From an uncultured Megasphaera sp. (GTDB lineage: Bacteria; Bacillota; Negativicutes; Veillonellales; Megasphaeraceae): a DNA stretch of 11,949 nt. The stretch is from assembly GCA_902464195.1 (NCBI GenBank), contig CABQJB010000048.1, positions 1 through 11,949 of the forward strand, read 5' to 3'. Each line of letters opens with the position of its first letter. Position 1 is the first letter of the stretch. Below the pieces are notes generated by a model that was given only the letters and a program-made list of their open reading frames with translations, was not told where the DNA came from and did no database searches. Made by a program: the position numbers and the translations under genes. Shown piece by piece: positions 6,874 through 11,949 of the stretch.

Positions 6874-7149
6874 TCACTTGCGCAGATGCCGGCCATGGCG
6901 CGCCTCATCCTGCTGATAGGACAAGGCTTTCTTATACAAGGTCCAGAACCCGGAGATGGCACCGATGAGGGAAAAAAGGATCAGCCCCCACGGCGACGTC
7001 CCGGCATGGACGTCGATGAAGCGCCCAATGGCGACGCCGACACAGATGCAGACGAAGAGAGACAGGCCTAAGGAACCAGCTATGACAACAATATCCCAAA
7101 GCCTCATGTGATTTAATTTGTCATCGTGAGAATCATCATGATGTCTCAT
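6874..7149 (-). CDS. atpZ: AtpZ/AtpQ-type F1Fo ATP synthase accessory protein
   Basis: Encodes a 91-residue two-helix membrane protein of the AtpZ family. Helix 1 (about residues 19-38) runs into the signature G-x-x-x-G-R-x-I-D (GVAIGRFID). Helix 2 follows a short polar turn (about 52-71) and ends in a charged tail. The role is accessory to the Fo sector and not settled. The frame is open to an ATG at 7188 (104 residues), but that ATG has no RBS. CAGGAGTG lies 10 nt before the ATG at 7149, so the shorter form is chosen. Its first 15 residues are unusually rich in His and Asp (RHHDDSHDD). It is the first gene after the atp promoter. Confidence 0.85.
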   Translation of the reverse strand: MRHHDDSHDDKLNHMRLWDIVVIAGSLGLSLFVCICVGVAIGRFIDVHAGTSPWGLILFSLIGAISGFWTLYKKALSYQQDEARHGRHLRK

Positions 7150-7174
7150 ACTACATACACTCCTGCTCGGGCGA

Positions 7175-7219
7175 TGGCAGTTTTCCATAACCGTCAGGCA
7201 TAGTATCTATATACTGCCA
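7175..7219 (-). promoter_or_regulatory. Possible two-state leader RNA of the atp operon
   Basis: The predicted transcript has an untranslated leader of about 80 nt. TGGCAGT (7219-7213) can pair perfectly with ACTGCCA (7181-7175). The same GGCAGTAT can instead form a local hairpin with ATACTATGCC (7218-7197; 8 pairs, 2-nt bulge, 4-nt loop). The two structures exclude each other. The pairings are seen in the sequence; a regulatory switch is only a hypothesis, and short AT-containing stems can arise by chance. Confidence 0.3.
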
Positions 7220-7236
7220 GCAACGATTATTCGCTT

Positions 7237-7265
7237 ATTTTAGCACGGAAAATCTGGAAAAGCAA
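7237..7265 (-). promoter_or_regulatory. Sigma-70-type promoter of the atp operon
   Basis: The -10 box TAAAAT (7242-7237, 5 of 6 consensus) and the -35 box TTGCTT (7265-7260, 3 of 6) are separated by exactly 17 nt. An A/T-rich tract (about 7266-7288) lies just upstream, as in UP elements. Transcription would start near 7230, about 80 nt before the atpZ start. This lies in the only long non-coding stretch before the operon (7150-7330). Confidence 0.7.
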
Positions 7266-7330
7266 TATCATTTTTAAGAAAATTAAACGTTATAGCTAAA
7301 AACAATTCTCAGTATAGCCACAGATAATTC

Positions 7331-8476
7331 TTAGCGGCTGAAATCAGCCGGAACGGCCTCTTCCCCGGCAAAGACATGGAGAATGGCCTGGACGATGCGC
7401 TGTGAAGCCTTGCCGTCGCCATAGGGATTGACGGCGTTGCTCATGGCATCATAGGCGGCCTGGTCAGTCAGGAGGCGCTTCGTTTCAGCGTAGACGACGT
7501 CTTTATCGGTGCCGATGAGGCGTACCGTGCCGGCTTCGACAGCTTCCGGTCGTTCCGTCGTATTGCGCAGGACCAGGACGGGCTTACCGAGAGACGGCGC
7601 TTCTTCCTGGATGCCGCCGGAGTCAGTCAGGACCAGGCTGCTCAGGCTCATGAGATTGGCAAAGGGTTCATATTCCATGGGGTCGATGAGGTGGATGCGG
7701 TCGACGCCGGCCAGTTCCTCTTCGACGACTTTGCGCACCAGCGGATTGCGGTGGACGGGAAAAACGATTTCCGTATCGGGGATCTCTTCGATGATGCGGC
7801 GCAGGGCCTTATAGATGTGGCGCATCGGTTCGCCCAGGTTTTCCCGGCGGTGCGTCGTCAGGAGGATGACCCGGTGGTTATGGAAATCGACATCCTTCAA
7901 GTCGTCGCCGAAATCATAGTCGCCGGCGACAGTCGTCATCAAGGCGTCGATGACGGTATTCCCTGTCACATAGATATGAGAAGGGTTCACGTTTTCCTTG
8001 AGCAGGTTGGCCTTGGCCGTTGCCGTCGGTGCGAAGTGGATGGCTGCGATGGCACCGGTCAGCTTGCGGTTCATTTCTTCCGGAAAGGGCGAATAGATGT
8101 CCCCTGTCCGCAGACCGGCTTCGACGTGGCCTACCGGGACCTGCTGATAGTACGAAGCCAGGGCACCGGCAAAGGTCGTCGTCGTGTCGCCATGGACCAG
8201 TACCAGGTCAGGCTTTTCCTTGGCCAGGACGTCTTTCAGGCCCATGAGGGACTTGGTCGTAATATCGTACAGCGTCTGCCCCTGGGACATGATATCCAGG
8301 TCATAGTCCGGTGTAATCTGGAAGAGATCCAGTACCTGGTCGAGCATCTGACGGTGCTGGGCCGTAACGGCGACGATGGTCTGGATCTGGTCGGCATGTT
8401 TCTGCAATTCCAGTACGACAGGGGCCATCTTGATGGCTTCCGGCCGCGTACCGAATACAGTCATTACCTTGATCAT
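7331..8476 (-). CDS. wecB: UDP-N-acetylglucosamine 2-epimerase (non-hydrolysing)
   Basis: Encodes a 381-residue cytoplasmic GT-B-fold enzyme that interconverts UDP-GlcNAc and UDP-ManNAc, the precursor of ManNAc-containing surface glycans (teichoic-acid linkage unit, enterobacterial-antigen-like or capsule sugars). The N-terminal VFGTRPEAIKMAP motif (8-20) and all known active-site regions are present: HGDTTTTFA with Asp97, HVEAGLRT with Glu119, PFPEEMNR with Glu133/134, and THRREN with His209. DSGGIQEEAPSLGKP (285-299) binds the nucleotide. Length is normal. An in-frame TTG at 8482 is too close to the Shine-Dalgarno; the ATG at 8476 has 9-nt spacing and gives the usual MIKVMTVFGTRPE start. 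It follows wecA by 39 nt. No convincing terminator separates it from the atp promoter. Confidence 0.96.
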   Translation of the reverse strand: MIKVMTVFGTRPEAIKMAPVVLELQKHADQIQTIVAVTAQHRQMLDQVLDLFQITPDYDLDIMSQGQTLYDITTKSLMGLKDVLAKEKPDLVLVHGDTTTTFAGALASYYQQVPVGHVEAGLRTGDIYSPFPEEMNRKLTGAIAAIHFAPTATAKANLLKENVNPSHIYVTGNTVIDALMTTVAGDYDFGDDLKDVDFHNHRVILLTTHRRENLGEPMRHIYKALRRIIEEIPDTEIVFPVHRNPLVRKVVEEELAGVDRIHLIDPMEYEPFANLMSLSSLVLTDSGGIQEEAPSLGKPVLVLRNTTERPEAVEAGTVRLIGTDKDVVYAETKRLLTDQAAYDAMSNAVNPYGDGKASQRIVQAILHVFAGEEAVPADFSR

Positions 8477-8485
8477 AATCAAAAA

Positions 8486-8493
8486 ACCTCCTT
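8486..8493 (-). promoter_or_regulatory. Strong RBS of wecB
   Basis: AAGGAGGT ends 9 nt before the ATG at 8476 and only 3 nt before the alternative TTG at 8482, so it decides the start in favour of the ATG. It lies just downstream of the intercistronic hairpin and is not part of its stem. Confidence 0.8.
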
Positions 8494-8501
8494 ATAAGAC
8501 A

Positions 8502-8539
8502 ACCGATTCCACCCACTACTGTTTGTGGGTAGAATCGGT
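8502..8539 (-). promoter_or_regulatory. 15-bp hairpin across the wecA/wecB junction
   Basis: In the minus-strand RNA, ACCGAUUC-U-ACCCAC (8539-8525) pairs along its full length with GUGGGU-G-GAAUCGGU (8516-8502), with one U-G wobble and an 8-nt loop. On the plus strand the same site would be an A-C mismatch, which points to the minus-strand RNA as the functional molecule. It covers the last seven sense codons and the first base of the wecA stop codon, and ends 9 nt before the wecB RBS. The following sequence (UGUCUUAU) is only weakly U-rich, so partial termination, RNase protection or processing are all possible. Confidence 0.6.
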
Positions 8540-9553
8540 CGTTGATTTGCGCAATATGCCAATGCGTTTTGCCGAATAAATGATGACGGCAAGAACGACC
8601 AGGACAGTCACGATACCCGTCTTATAGCTCACGTTGGCTACAAAGAGGGCTACGATGCCGAGAATCATGCTGACAAAATACATTATTAATACGGCTTGCT
8701 TCTGTGTCATGCCCAGGGCCAGCAGGCGATGATGCAGGTGACCCTTATCAGGCTGGAAGATGGGAACGCCGCTCATCTTGCGGCGGATGATGGCAAACAT
8801 CGTATCGAGGATCGGCAGGCCCAGGGCAATGATGGGGACGACGAGAGCCACCGTGGCTGCCGTCTTGACCAGGCCTAAGACAGCGGCGACGGACAGGGTA
8901 TAGCCCAGGAGCATACTGCCCGTATCGCCCATGAAGATCTTGGCCGGGTTGAAATTGTACTGCAAGAAGCCCAGGGCTGCCCCTGCCATGGAGACGATGA
9001 CCAGGGCCGGCAGGAACTGGTTCAGGTTATAGGCCAGGAGGAACATCGAAATGGATGCGATGAAGGCGACACCGGCTGCCAGGCCGTCGAGGCCATCGAT
9101 GAGGTTCACCGTATTGGTGAAGCCGATGATCCAGAAAATCGTCACGGGAATGGCGATGATTTCCGGCAGGACGATGATATCACCAAAAGGATTGGTCAGC
9201 CATTCGATCTGGATGCCAAAGGCGATGGGGATGCAGGCGGCCAGGATCTGGCCGACGAGCTTGACCTTGGCCGGAATGTTGCAGATATCGTCCCAGATGC
9301 CGACGGCGACGATAGCCGTGCAGCCCAGGAGCATCCCGACCAGTTCATGCTGCAAAGGCACGCAGAACAAGACGGCTGCCATGAAGCCGATATAGATTGC
9401 CAGCCCGCCGAGCCGCGGGATAACATGAGTATGTACCTTTCTTGCATTGGGCCGGTCCACGGCGCCGATCTTGATAGCGAGTTTCTTGACGCTCGGCGTC
9501 AGGAGATAAGAAACGACTAATGCAATTACAAAGGGTACAACATATTGGAGCAC
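8516..9553 (-). CDS. wecA: Undecaprenyl-phosphate GlcNAc-1-phosphate transferase (WecA/TagO type)
   Basis: Encodes a 345-residue polytopic membrane enzyme of the MraY/WecA/TagO family. It moves GlcNAc-1-phosphate from UDP-GlcNAc to undecaprenyl phosphate, the first step of many surface polysaccharides. Visible motifs: DRPNARKVH with a following RLGG (33-50), the Mg-binding Asp pair in GIWDD (88-89), NLIDGLDGL (150-158), MGDTG (208-212) and PDKGHLHHRL (268-277). The last motif separates GlcNAc-type enzymes from MraY. About ten or eleven membrane helices are evident, with a short basic tail. The start is GTG at 9553; an in-frame TAG lies 9 nt upstream, so nothing longer is possible. Its RBS (AGTAGG) is weak. 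It stands 27 nt after the PFL-fold gene and pairs with wecB. In a Firmicute it would be called tagO. Confidence 0.92.
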   Translation of the reverse strand: MLQYVVPFVIALVVSYLLTPSVKKLAIKIGAVDRPNARKVHTHVIPRLGGLAIYIGFMAAVLFCVPLQHELVGMLLGCTAIVAVGIWDDICNIPAKVKLVGQILAACIPIAFGIQIEWLTNPFGDIIVLPEIIAIPVTIFWIIGFTNTVNLIDGLDGLAAGVAFIASISMFLLAYNLNQFLPALVIVSMAGAALGFLQYNFNPAKIFMGDTGSMLLGYTLSVAAVLGLVKTAATVALVVPIIALGLPILDTMFAIIRRKMSGVPIFQPDKGHLHHRLLALGMTQKQAVLIMYFVSMILGIVALFVANVSYKTGIVTVLVVLAVIIYSAKRIGILRKSTTDSTHKQ

Positions 9554-9580
9554 AACACACGCCTACTTTCCATTAATCTA

Positions 9581-10939
9581 TCAGTTCGTCAGACTGCGCA
9601 TGGGCGCCGGGATGCGGCCGCCGCGGGCAATGAATTCATCTGACTTGTATTTATTGACATTGATGATCGGGCAATGGCCAAGGAGGCCGCCGAATTCAAC
9701 ATTGTCGCCGACGTCCTTGCCCGGTACGGGGATGACGCGGACGGCTGTCGTCTTGTTGTTGATCATGCCGATAGCTGCTTCGTCGGCAATGATGGCCGAA
9801 ATGGTCGATGCCGGCGTGTTGCCGGGAATGGCGATCATGTCGAGGCCGACCGAGCAGACACAGGTCATGGCTTCCAGTTTTTCCAGGCTCAGGCTGCCAC
9901 GGCCGACAGCTTCGAGCATGCCCTTGTCTTCACTGACAGGGATGAAAGCACCAGACAGGCCGCCGACGCGGGACGAAGCCATGAGGCCGCCCTTCTTGAC
10001 GGCATCGTTGAGGAGCGCCAGAGCTGCTGTCGTACCGCAGGCACCGCAGCTTTCCAGGCCCATTTCTTCCAAAATCGATGCGACGCTGTCGCCGACTGCC
10101 GGTGTCGGAGCCAGGGACAGGTCGATGATGCCGAAAGGCATGTTGAGGCGCTTCGACGCTTCCATGGCGACGAGCTGGCCGACGCGGGTGATCTTGAAGG
10201 CCGTCTTCTTGATGGTTTCGGCGACGACGTCAAAAGGCTGTCCTTTGACCTGTTCCAGGGCGACTTTGACGACGCCCGGGCCGCTGACGCCGACGCTGAT
10301 GCACGAATCGCCATTGGTGACGCCGTGGAAGGCGCCGGCCATGAAGGGGTTGTCTTCTACAGCGTTGGAGAAGACAACGAGTTTGGCACAGCCTAAGGCA
10401 TCCTGGTCCTTCGTCCGTTCGGCCAGGTCCTTGAAGACGCGGCCCATTTCAGCGACGGCATCCATGTTGATGCCGGCTTTCGTCGAGCCGACGGCAACGG
10501 AACTGCAGACGAGGTCGGTCACGGCCAGGCTTTCGGCGATGGAGTCGATGAGGATGCGGTCACCCTTGCTCATGCCCCGTTCAACGAGGGCCGAGAAACC
10601 GCCGATGAAATTGATGCCGATTTCTTTGGCTGCCTTGTCGAGGGTCCGGGCGATGTCGACGTAACTCGTCAGGTCGCTGGCGCCGGCGACGAGGCTGATA
10701 GGCGTCACAGAGACGCGCTTATTGATGATGGGCACGCCGTATTCACGGGAAATGGCTTCCCCCGTTTCGACTAAGTGTTCACCGTATTTCGTAATCTTAT
10801 CGTAAATATTGTTGCACAACGTCTTGCCGTCGCTGGCGCAGCAGTCGAGGAGACTGATGCCCATGGTAATGGTACGGACGTCAAGGTTGTTCTTCTGAAT
10901 CATCTGATTCGTTTCAAGTACGTCTTGGATTGTCAGCAT
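9581..10939 (-). CDS. UPF0210 / DUF711 protein (PFL-fold family), function unknown
   Basis: Encodes a 452-residue soluble protein of the UPF0210 (DUF711, COG2848) family. Database names call it PFL-like because a solved structure has a barrel resembling pyruvate formate-lyase; the biochemical role is unknown. Family landmarks include RVSVTPISLV (75-84), GGFSALVERGM (113-123), SGPGVV (219-224), GTTAALALLNDAVKKGG (302-318), SVGLDMIAIPG (363-373) and the C-terminal VIPVPGKDVGD...GGLLG (402-421). No glycyl-radical motif of true PFL is seen. It holds 11 cysteines, including CGAC (298-301) and CVC (360-362). No signal peptide or membrane segment is evident. The ATG at 10939 has AAGGAG 7 nt upstream. 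It lies 11 nt after the ACT gene, its usual partner. Confidence 0.92.
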   Translation of the reverse strand: MLTIQDVLETNQMIQKNNLDVRTITMGISLLDCCASDGKTLCNNIYDKITKYGEHLVETGEAISREYGVPIINKRVSVTPISLVAGASDLTSYVDIARTLDKAAKEIGINFIGGFSALVERGMSKGDRILIDSIAESLAVTDLVCSSVAVGSTKAGINMDAVAEMGRVFKDLAERTKDQDALGCAKLVVFSNAVEDNPFMAGAFHGVTNGDSCISVGVSGPGVVKVALEQVKGQPFDVVAETIKKTAFKITRVGQLVAMEASKRLNMPFGIIDLSLAPTPAVGDSVASILEEMGLESCGACGTTAALALLNDAVKKGGLMASSRVGGLSGAFIPVSEDKGMLEAVGRGSLSLEKLEAMTCVCSVGLDMIAIPGNTPASTISAIIADEAAIGMINNKTTAVRVIPVPGKDVGDNVEFGGLLGHCPIINVNKYKSDEFIARGGRIPAPMRSLTN

Positions 10940-10950
10940 ATCATTTCTCC

Positions 10951-11223
10951 TTAGCCTACACGATGCATTGCGTCAAAAATAGCCTGGTTCTGCGCCCGGA
11001 TTTCAACGCCCAGGGCATCGCCCTTCTGTTTGAGCAAATCCTGTAAGGTATCTAAGGTAATGTCGGAATTATCCATGTCCACAATCATGGCCATGTTGAA
11101 GATGCCATCTAAAATGACCTGATTGATCGTCAAGATGTTGACTTTATTTTCTGCCATGATTTGGCTGACGGCGGCGATGATACCGGTGCGGTCCACGCCA
11201 ACTACGGTGATTACAACTTTCAC
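10951..11223 (-). CDS. Stand-alone ACT-domain protein (UPF0237 family)
   Basis: Encodes a 90-residue protein made of a single ACT domain. Its N terminus (KVVITVVGVDRTGIIAAVSQIMAENKVNI) matches UPF0237 proteins and the ACT half of GcvR-like regulators. ACT domains bind amino acids or other small ligands and usually dimerise; this one's ligand is unknown. An in-frame ATG at 11256 would add 11 residues, but it lies at the expected transcription start of the promoter just upstream and has no good RBS. The GTG at 11223 has AAAGGAG 9 nt before it and gives the family-typical start, so it is chosen. It is followed after 11 nt by the PFL-fold gene, whose product it may regulate; that is inference from the recurrent pairing. 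Confidence 0.88.
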   Translation of the reverse strand: MKVVITVVGVDRTGIIAAVSQIMAENKVNILTINQVILDGIFNMAMIVDMDNSDITLDTLQDLLKQKGDALGVEIRAQNQAIFDAMHRVG

Positions 11224-11232
11224 AGCTGTCCA

Positions 11233-11239
11233 CTCCTTT
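11233..11239 (-). promoter_or_regulatory. RBS that selects the GTG start of the ACT gene
   Basis: AAAGGAG lies 9 nt before the GTG at 11223. The upstream ATG at 11256 has only GGGAAG directly in front of it. Confidence 0.75.
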
Positions 11240-11264
11240 TCGTTATTAAATTCCATGCTTCCCT

Positions 11265-11273
11265 ATTATAGCA
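11265..11273 (-). promoter_or_regulatory. Extended -10 promoter of the ACT/PFL-fold genes
   Basis: TGCTATAAT on the minus strand is a perfect -10 (TATAAT, 11270-11265) with an extended TGn. A -35 is poor (GTGGAA or TGGAAT at 18-19 nt), as is common with extended -10 promoters. The start would fall near 11258, leaving about 35 nt of leader before the GTG start. It lies in the 122-nt space after pgm and could drive ACT, the PFL-fold gene, wecA and wecB as one unit. Confidence 0.65.
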
Positions 11274-11345
11274 CAGGTAACGTACTGAATTCCACTGTCT
11301 GCATACGAAATGATAGAATTGCCGACAAACTGCAATATATAGGGC

Positions 11346-11949
11346 CTATTTATTCAACGCCTTGCTGATGAGGGCCTTGCCTTCTTCCAGGAGCTTGCCG
11401 GCCTGGTCGGGCGAGACGAAGCTTTCGGCGTATAATTTGTACAGGTCTTCCGTGCCGGACGGGCGGGCGGCGACCCAGCCGTCATCGGTCGTGATCTTGA
11501 CGCCGCCGATGGCGAAATCACCGTACGGAGACTTGGAGAGGACGGCCGTAATGGGGCTGCCGCACAGGGTCTTTTCCGTGACGTCGGCTTCAGTGAGGGC
11601 ACTGATCTTGGCCTTTTCTTCCAGCGTCGCCGGTGCATCGCTGCGCATGGTGTAAGGACGTCCCAGTTTTTCGCAGAGGTCGTTGTAATATTCGACAGGC
11701 GACTTGCCCGTAACGGCGCGGATTTCAGCGGCCAGGAGGCACATGATCATGCCGTCCTTATCGGTCGTCCAGACACTGCGGTCCTTGGCGATGAACGAGC
11801 CGCCGGCACTTTCTTCGCCGGAAAAGGCAATCTTGCCATCCGTATAGAGGGGGCCGAAATATTTGAAGCCGACCGGGACTTCATAGAGCGGAATGTCCAG
11901 GAGTTTGGCCGCCCGGGCGAGCATATCCGTCGTGACGACGGTCTTGGCG
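11346..11949 (-). CDS. pgm: Phosphoglucomutase, C-terminal part (5' end beyond the window)
   Basis: The last 200 codons of an alpha-D-phosphohexomutase that interconverts glucose-1-phosphate and glucose-6-phosphate, linking glycolysis to sugar-nucleotide synthesis. The frame is open to the right edge (AKTVVTTDML...), so the start and the catalytic phosphoserine are outside. Visible are the sugar-binding loop GEESAGGSF (44-52 of the visible part), WTTDKDGMIMCLLAAEI (60-76) and the phosphate-binding loop ARPSGTED in the C-terminal domain. The order and wording of these blocks match the long E. coli Pgm type rather than the shorter GlmM or ManB types, so glucose is the likely substrate. It ends in TAG at 11346, and no clear terminator follows. 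Confidence 0.92.
   Translation of the reverse strand, partial: AKTVVTTDMLARAAKLLDIPLYEVPVGFKYFGPLYTDGKIAFSGEESAGGSFIAKDRSVWTTDKDGMIMCLLAAEIRAVTGKSPVEYYNDLCEKLGRPYTMRSDAPATLEEKAKISALTEADVTEKTLCGSPITAVLSKSPYGDFAIGGVKITTDDGWVAARPSGTEDLYKLYAESFVSPDQAGKLLEEGKALISKALNK

Noticed and set aside
7189..7330. Possible small gene or riboswitch in the spacer between wecB and atpZ
   Set aside because: No open frame with an RBS and no recognised riboswitch core; the stretch is explained by a promoter, an AT-rich upstream tract and a leader.
7335..7350. Hairpin CGGCTG/CAGCCG at the end of wecB as a terminator
   Set aside because: The stem is only 6 bp, lies inside the last codons, and is followed by CUAAGAAUUAU rather than a U run.
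9600..10664. A 354-codon plus-strand open frame opposite the PFL-fold gene
   Set aside because: Composition is repetitive (Ser, Arg, Pro, Ala) as expected for a reverse-complement reading; the minus-strand gene is well supported.
11316..11336. Short ATTGC/GCAAT inverted repeat after pgm as a terminator
   Set aside because: Five weak pairs with a 9-nt loop and no U tract; not enough to call.

Overview
The window reads as a chromosomal segment of an anaerobic Bacillota bacterium. All genes lie on the minus strand and gene density is high. My best guess is class Negativicutes (Megasphaera-like). This rests on the gene order, the fairly GC-rich codon use and the Firmicutes-type atpZ-atpI-atpBEFHAGDC order; it is an inference, not a database result. 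Nothing suggests a mobile element, phage, CRISPR array, tRNA or rRNA.

Layout, read in transcription order from the right edge (high to low coordinates). (1) The 3' part of a phosphoglucomutase gene (pgm) runs off the right edge. (2) An extended -10 promoter precedes a small ACT-domain regulator gene and a gene for an uncharacterised PFL-fold (UPF0210/DUF711) protein, a pair that usually travels together. (3) wecA/tagO-type GlcNAc-1-phosphate transferase and wecB/mnaA UDP-GlcNAc 2-epimerase follow closely. They start surface glycan assembly on undecaprenyl phosphate and supply UDP-ManNAc. A 15-bp RNA hairpin sits across the wecA/wecB junction. (4) A sigma-70-type promoter with an AT-rich upstream tract precedes the complete F1Fo ATP synthase operon: atpZ, atpI, atpB (a), atpE (c), atpF (b), atpH (delta), atpA (alpha), atpG (gamma), atpD (beta), atpC (epsilon). 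(5) A strong intrinsic terminator closes the operon near the left edge.

The ten atp genes encode a whole rotary enzyme plus its two accessory membrane proteins. Genes are separated by 3-42 nt or overlap by 1 nt. The strongest Shine-Dalgarno sites lie before atpE and atpB, as expected for a multicopy c subunit. Several starts had to be moved by RBS position: atpD at 1947, atpB at 6466, atpZ at 7149, wecB at 8476 and the ACT gene at a GTG at 11223. atpF starts with TTG and wecA with GTG.

This is mostly core-genome territory and I see no clearly new system. Points worth a second look are the c-subunit ion site (Asp29 + Glu62-Ser63), a Gln-to-Gly change in the alpha-subunit P-loop, an RNA hairpin over the atpD RBS, the wecA/wecB intercistronic hairpin, a possible two-state atp leader, and the uncharacterised ACT/PFL-fold pair.
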